A stretch of DNA of 9,025 nt, from NCBI GenBank assembly GCA_964615585.1, contig CAZTNS010000125.1, forward strand, positions 1 through 9,025, read 5' to 3'. Below the pieces are notes generated by a model. The model saw nothing but the letters and a program-made list of their open reading frames with translations, was not told the origin of the DNA and did no database searches. The translations under genes were made by a program, and so were the position numbers. Source of the stretch: JAQIBY01 sp964615585 (GTDB lineage: Bacteria; Bacteroidota; Bacteroidia; Bacteroidales; ML635J-15). This document shows positions 7,073 through 9,025 of the stretch, piece by piece (positions within the stretch are counted from its first letter, which is position 1; each line of letters begins with the position of its first letter).

Positions 7073-7699
7073 ATGGATTACAACACACAACGTACTGATT
7101 TAGTCCTTCCTGAATATGGCAGGCATGTGCACAAGATGGTTGATTATCTGAAAACCATTCATGATAAAGATTTAAGAAACCAGATGGCAAAATCATTAAT
7201 TGAAATTATGGGTACCATGAATCCCCATCTGCGTGATGTGCCTGATTTTAAACATAAATTATGGGACCACCTTGCCATTATGTCTGATTTTGAGCTTGAT
7301 ATTGACTGGCCTTATCCATTACCTGACAGAGAAGAAAGAACCAAGCCGCCCGAGCAACTTACTTACTCTGATGATAAGTTCGGTTTTAAACACTATGGTA
7401 AGAACCTTCAGAAAATGCTTACTGTGCTTGGTGAATATGATGAAGAAACTCAGTCAATGTTATTGGAACAACTGGCAAATCATATGAAAAAAGCATATGT
7501 GAACTGGAAAAAAGAAAGTGTAAACGATGATGTCATTTTTGATGACATTGAAAAGATCACCAAAGGAAAACTTAAAATTCCCCGCGAGAAGATAAAACTT
7601 GCTGAAGTAAAACAACCAAAACCCCAACCGCATAAAGCACAAAACAAAAACAACAAAAATTACAGAAAGAAGAGAAACAAAAAAAATTACCGTAATTGA
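7073..7699 (+). CDS. DUF4290 family protein
   Basis: The 208-residue product matches DUF4290, a Bacteroidota-restricted family of unknown function often found next to murA. Recognisable parts are LVLPEYGRHVHKMVDYL (10-26) and the signature block 51-73 (PHLRDVPDFKHKLWDHLAIM and onwards). A second helical half follows at 105-147 (YGKNLQKML, then EQLANHMKKAYVNWK). There is no signal peptide or membrane segment, so it is cytoplasmic. The last 30 or so residues are a Lys/Asn/Arg-rich disordered tail (KNYRKKRNKKNYRN at the end), suggesting contact with nucleic acid or another acidic partner. The TGA stop shares its A with the murA ATG, pointing to translational coupling. The conserved pairing suggests a role tied to peptidoglycan synthesis or its control, but that is only inference from context. 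Confidence 0.92.
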   Translation: MDYNTQRTDLVLPEYGRHVHKMVDYLKTIHDKDLRNQMAKSLIEIMGTMNPHLRDVPDFKHKLWDHLAIMSDFELDIDWPYPLPDREERTKPPEQLTYSDDKFGFKHYGKNLQKMLTVLGEYDEETQSMLLEQLANHMKKAYVNWKKESVNDDVIFDDIEKITKGKLKIPREKIKLAEVKQPKPQPHKAQNKNNKNYRKKRNKKNYRN

Positions 7700-9006
7700 T
7701 GGGCAGTTTTAAAGTTGAAGGCGGACATAAGTTATCAGGGAAAATTGTTCCACAAGGAGCAAAAAACGAGGCATTACAGGTCATTTGTGCAGTCCTGCTT
7801 ACCAAAGAGAAGGTTGTCATCAGCAATATCCCGGATATCCTTGATGTAAACAACCTCATCAATATCCTGACTTTTCTCGGGGTAAAAGTCACAAAAATAA
7901 ATTCTGACACTTACAGTTTTAAGGCTGATGCCACTGATCCGGAATTTCTGCTCAATGAAGAATACTCTAAACGCAGCCGTAAACTAAGGGGTTCAATTAT
8001 GATGATTGGCCCTTTATTGGCAAGATTTCACAAGGCTTTTATTCCCATGCCCGGTGGTGATAAAATCGGGAGGCGACGCTTAGATACCCATTTTTTGGGA
8101 TTTAAGAAACTGGGCGCCAGGTTGGATTATGATTTTAGGGATAATTATTATTCACTTTCTGCAGACCATCTGAAAGGGAATTATATACATCTTGACGAGG
8201 CCTCAGTTACCGGTACAGCCAACATTATTATGCTGGCAGTGCTCACTGAAGGAAAAACAACCATCTACAACGCCGCTTGTGAACCTTATATCCAGCAATT
8301 GTGCAAAATGCTGAATGCCATGGGTGCACAGATTTCAGGGGTAGGATCAAACTTGCTTCATATTACAGGTGTAAAGTCACTTCATGGAACACATCATCGT
8401 ATCTTGCCTGACATGATTGAGATTGGCAGCTTTATTGGCCTTGCCGCCATGACAGGTTCTGACCTTACCATCAAAAATGTATCATGGGAAAACCTGGGGA
8501 TTATTCCGGATACTTTCAAAAAAATGGGCATCACAGTGGAACATATTGATGATGATATCCATATACCTGCTCACGACCATTATGAGATTGAAACTTTCAT
8601 CGACGGTTCAGTTATGACTGTTGCAGATGCCATTTGGCCGGGATTAACGCCCGATTTACTCAGTGTTTTTCTTGTGTTGGCAACACAGGCCAAAGGCAGT
8701 GTACTCATACATCAAAAAATGTTTGAAAGCCGCTTGTTTTTTGTCGATAACCTGATATATATGGGAGCACAAATTATACTGTGTGACCCACACAGAGCCC
8801 ATGTTGTCGGTCTTGACAATCAAATAAAATTACGTGGAACGGTGATGAGCTCACCTGATATTCGGGCAGGTGTTGCCCTGCTTATTGCAGCCCTGTCGGC
8901 AGACGGACAATCTGTCATACATAACATTGAGCAAATAGACAGGGGATATCAACATATTGACAAACGACTTCAATCACTTGGGGCTAAAATAACACGAATG
9001 AAATGA
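7699..9006 (+). CDS. murA: UDP-N-acetylglucosamine 1-carboxyvinyltransferase (MurA)
   Basis: The 435-residue enzyme transfers enolpyruvate from phosphoenolpyruvate to UDP-GlcNAc, the first committed step of peptidoglycan precursor synthesis in the cytoplasm. Family landmarks are PQGAKNEAL (18-26, with the substrate-binding Lys22-Asn23 pair), GPLLARF (104-110), the active-site loop MPGGDKIGRRRLD (117-129), TGTANIIMLA (171-180), the catalytic Asp at 319 in WPGLTPDLLSVF, and DIRAGVALLIAA (387-398) with the conserved Arg389. It ends with the typical DRGY-x-x-ID and LGA-x-I segments. In the loop, Asp121 stands where Escherichia coli MurA has Cys115, the residue alkylated by fosfomycin. The length is slightly above the E. 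coli enzyme (419). ATG at 7699 is chosen over the in-frame TTG at 7696 because homologues begin M-x-(S/T)-F-x-(V/I)-x-GG and it gives the one-base overlap with DUF4290. The final 19 bases of the window after the stop hold nothing recognisable. Confidence 0.97.
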   Translation: MGSFKVEGGHKLSGKIVPQGAKNEALQVICAVLLTKEKVVISNIPDILDVNNLINILTFLGVKVTKINSDTYSFKADATDPEFLLNEEYSKRSRKLRGSIMMIGPLLARFHKAFIPMPGGDKIGRRRLDTHFLGFKKLGARLDYDFRDNYYSLSADHLKGNYIHLDEASVTGTANIIMLAVLTEGKTTIYNAACEPYIQQLCKMLNAMGAQISGVGSNLLHITGVKSLHGTHHRILPDMIEIGSFIGLAAMTGSDLTIKNVSWENLGIIPDTFKKMGITVEHIDDDIHIPAHDHYEIETFIDGSVMTVADAIWPGLTPDLLSVFLVLATQAKGSVLIHQKMFESRLFFVDNLIYMGAQIILCDPHRAHVVGLDNQIKLRGTVMSSPDIRAGVALLIAALSADGQSVIHNIEQIDRGYQHIDKRLQSLGAKITRMK

Positions 9007-9025
9007 AATATGCATAAGTAAATTT

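Noticed and set aside
7696..7698. TTG as the murA start
   Set aside because: The adjacent ATG gives the family's usual N-terminus; TTG adds one residue only and has no better ribosome-binding context.
1..9025. Insertion sequences, tRNA or rRNA genes, and phage or defence genes
   Set aside because: No transposase motifs, terminal inverted repeats, tRNA cloverleaf or rRNA signatures were recognised, and the UvrD-type helicase has the housekeeping architecture, not that of a defence helicase.

Overview
The window looks like chromosomal DNA of a Bacteroidota bacterium. The evidence is two matches to the Bacteroidota promoter pattern (TTTG, about 19 bases, TAnnTTTG), a DUF4290 gene directly ahead of murA, a MurA of the Asp-active-site type, and a very large secreted protein built from Cys-containing Ig/PKD-like modules of the kind exported by type IX secretion. 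The genus cannot be fixed from the sequence; a free-living, possibly marine, member of or near Bacteroidales is a guess.

Left part (1-4350, minus strand): a two-gene unit. A 139-residue secreted protein of unknown function comes first. Five bases later begins a giant secreted protein, of which 1308 codons lie in the window before the reading frame runs off the left edge. Because it has no stop codon in the window, a simple ORF scan misses it, and the first 3.9 kb looks falsely empty. Its order is signal peptide, an N-terminal beta-rich module, a segment resembling a proprotein-convertase P domain, further Cys-rich modules, then seven VCG-type repeats of 83-95 residues. The C-terminus, where a sorting domain would be expected, is outside the window. 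Its first 869 mature residues contain only three Lys/Arg.

Middle (4351-4654): a divergent intergenic region holding a good promoter for the minus-strand pair, a strong unexplained inverted repeat, and a -7 box very close to the helicase start.

Right part (4655-9006, plus strand): housekeeping genes. A UvrD/PcrA-type DNA helicase with all its motifs is followed, after a 60-base gap with a near-ideal promoter, by DUF4290 and murA. These two overlap by one base and are probably co-transcribed and translationally coupled. MurA starts peptidoglycan precursor synthesis and carries Asp where the fosfomycin-reactive Cys is normally found.

The most unusual material is the secreted pair on the left, especially the nearly Lys/Arg-free stretch and the unrecognised small partner, together with the structured element between the divergent genes.
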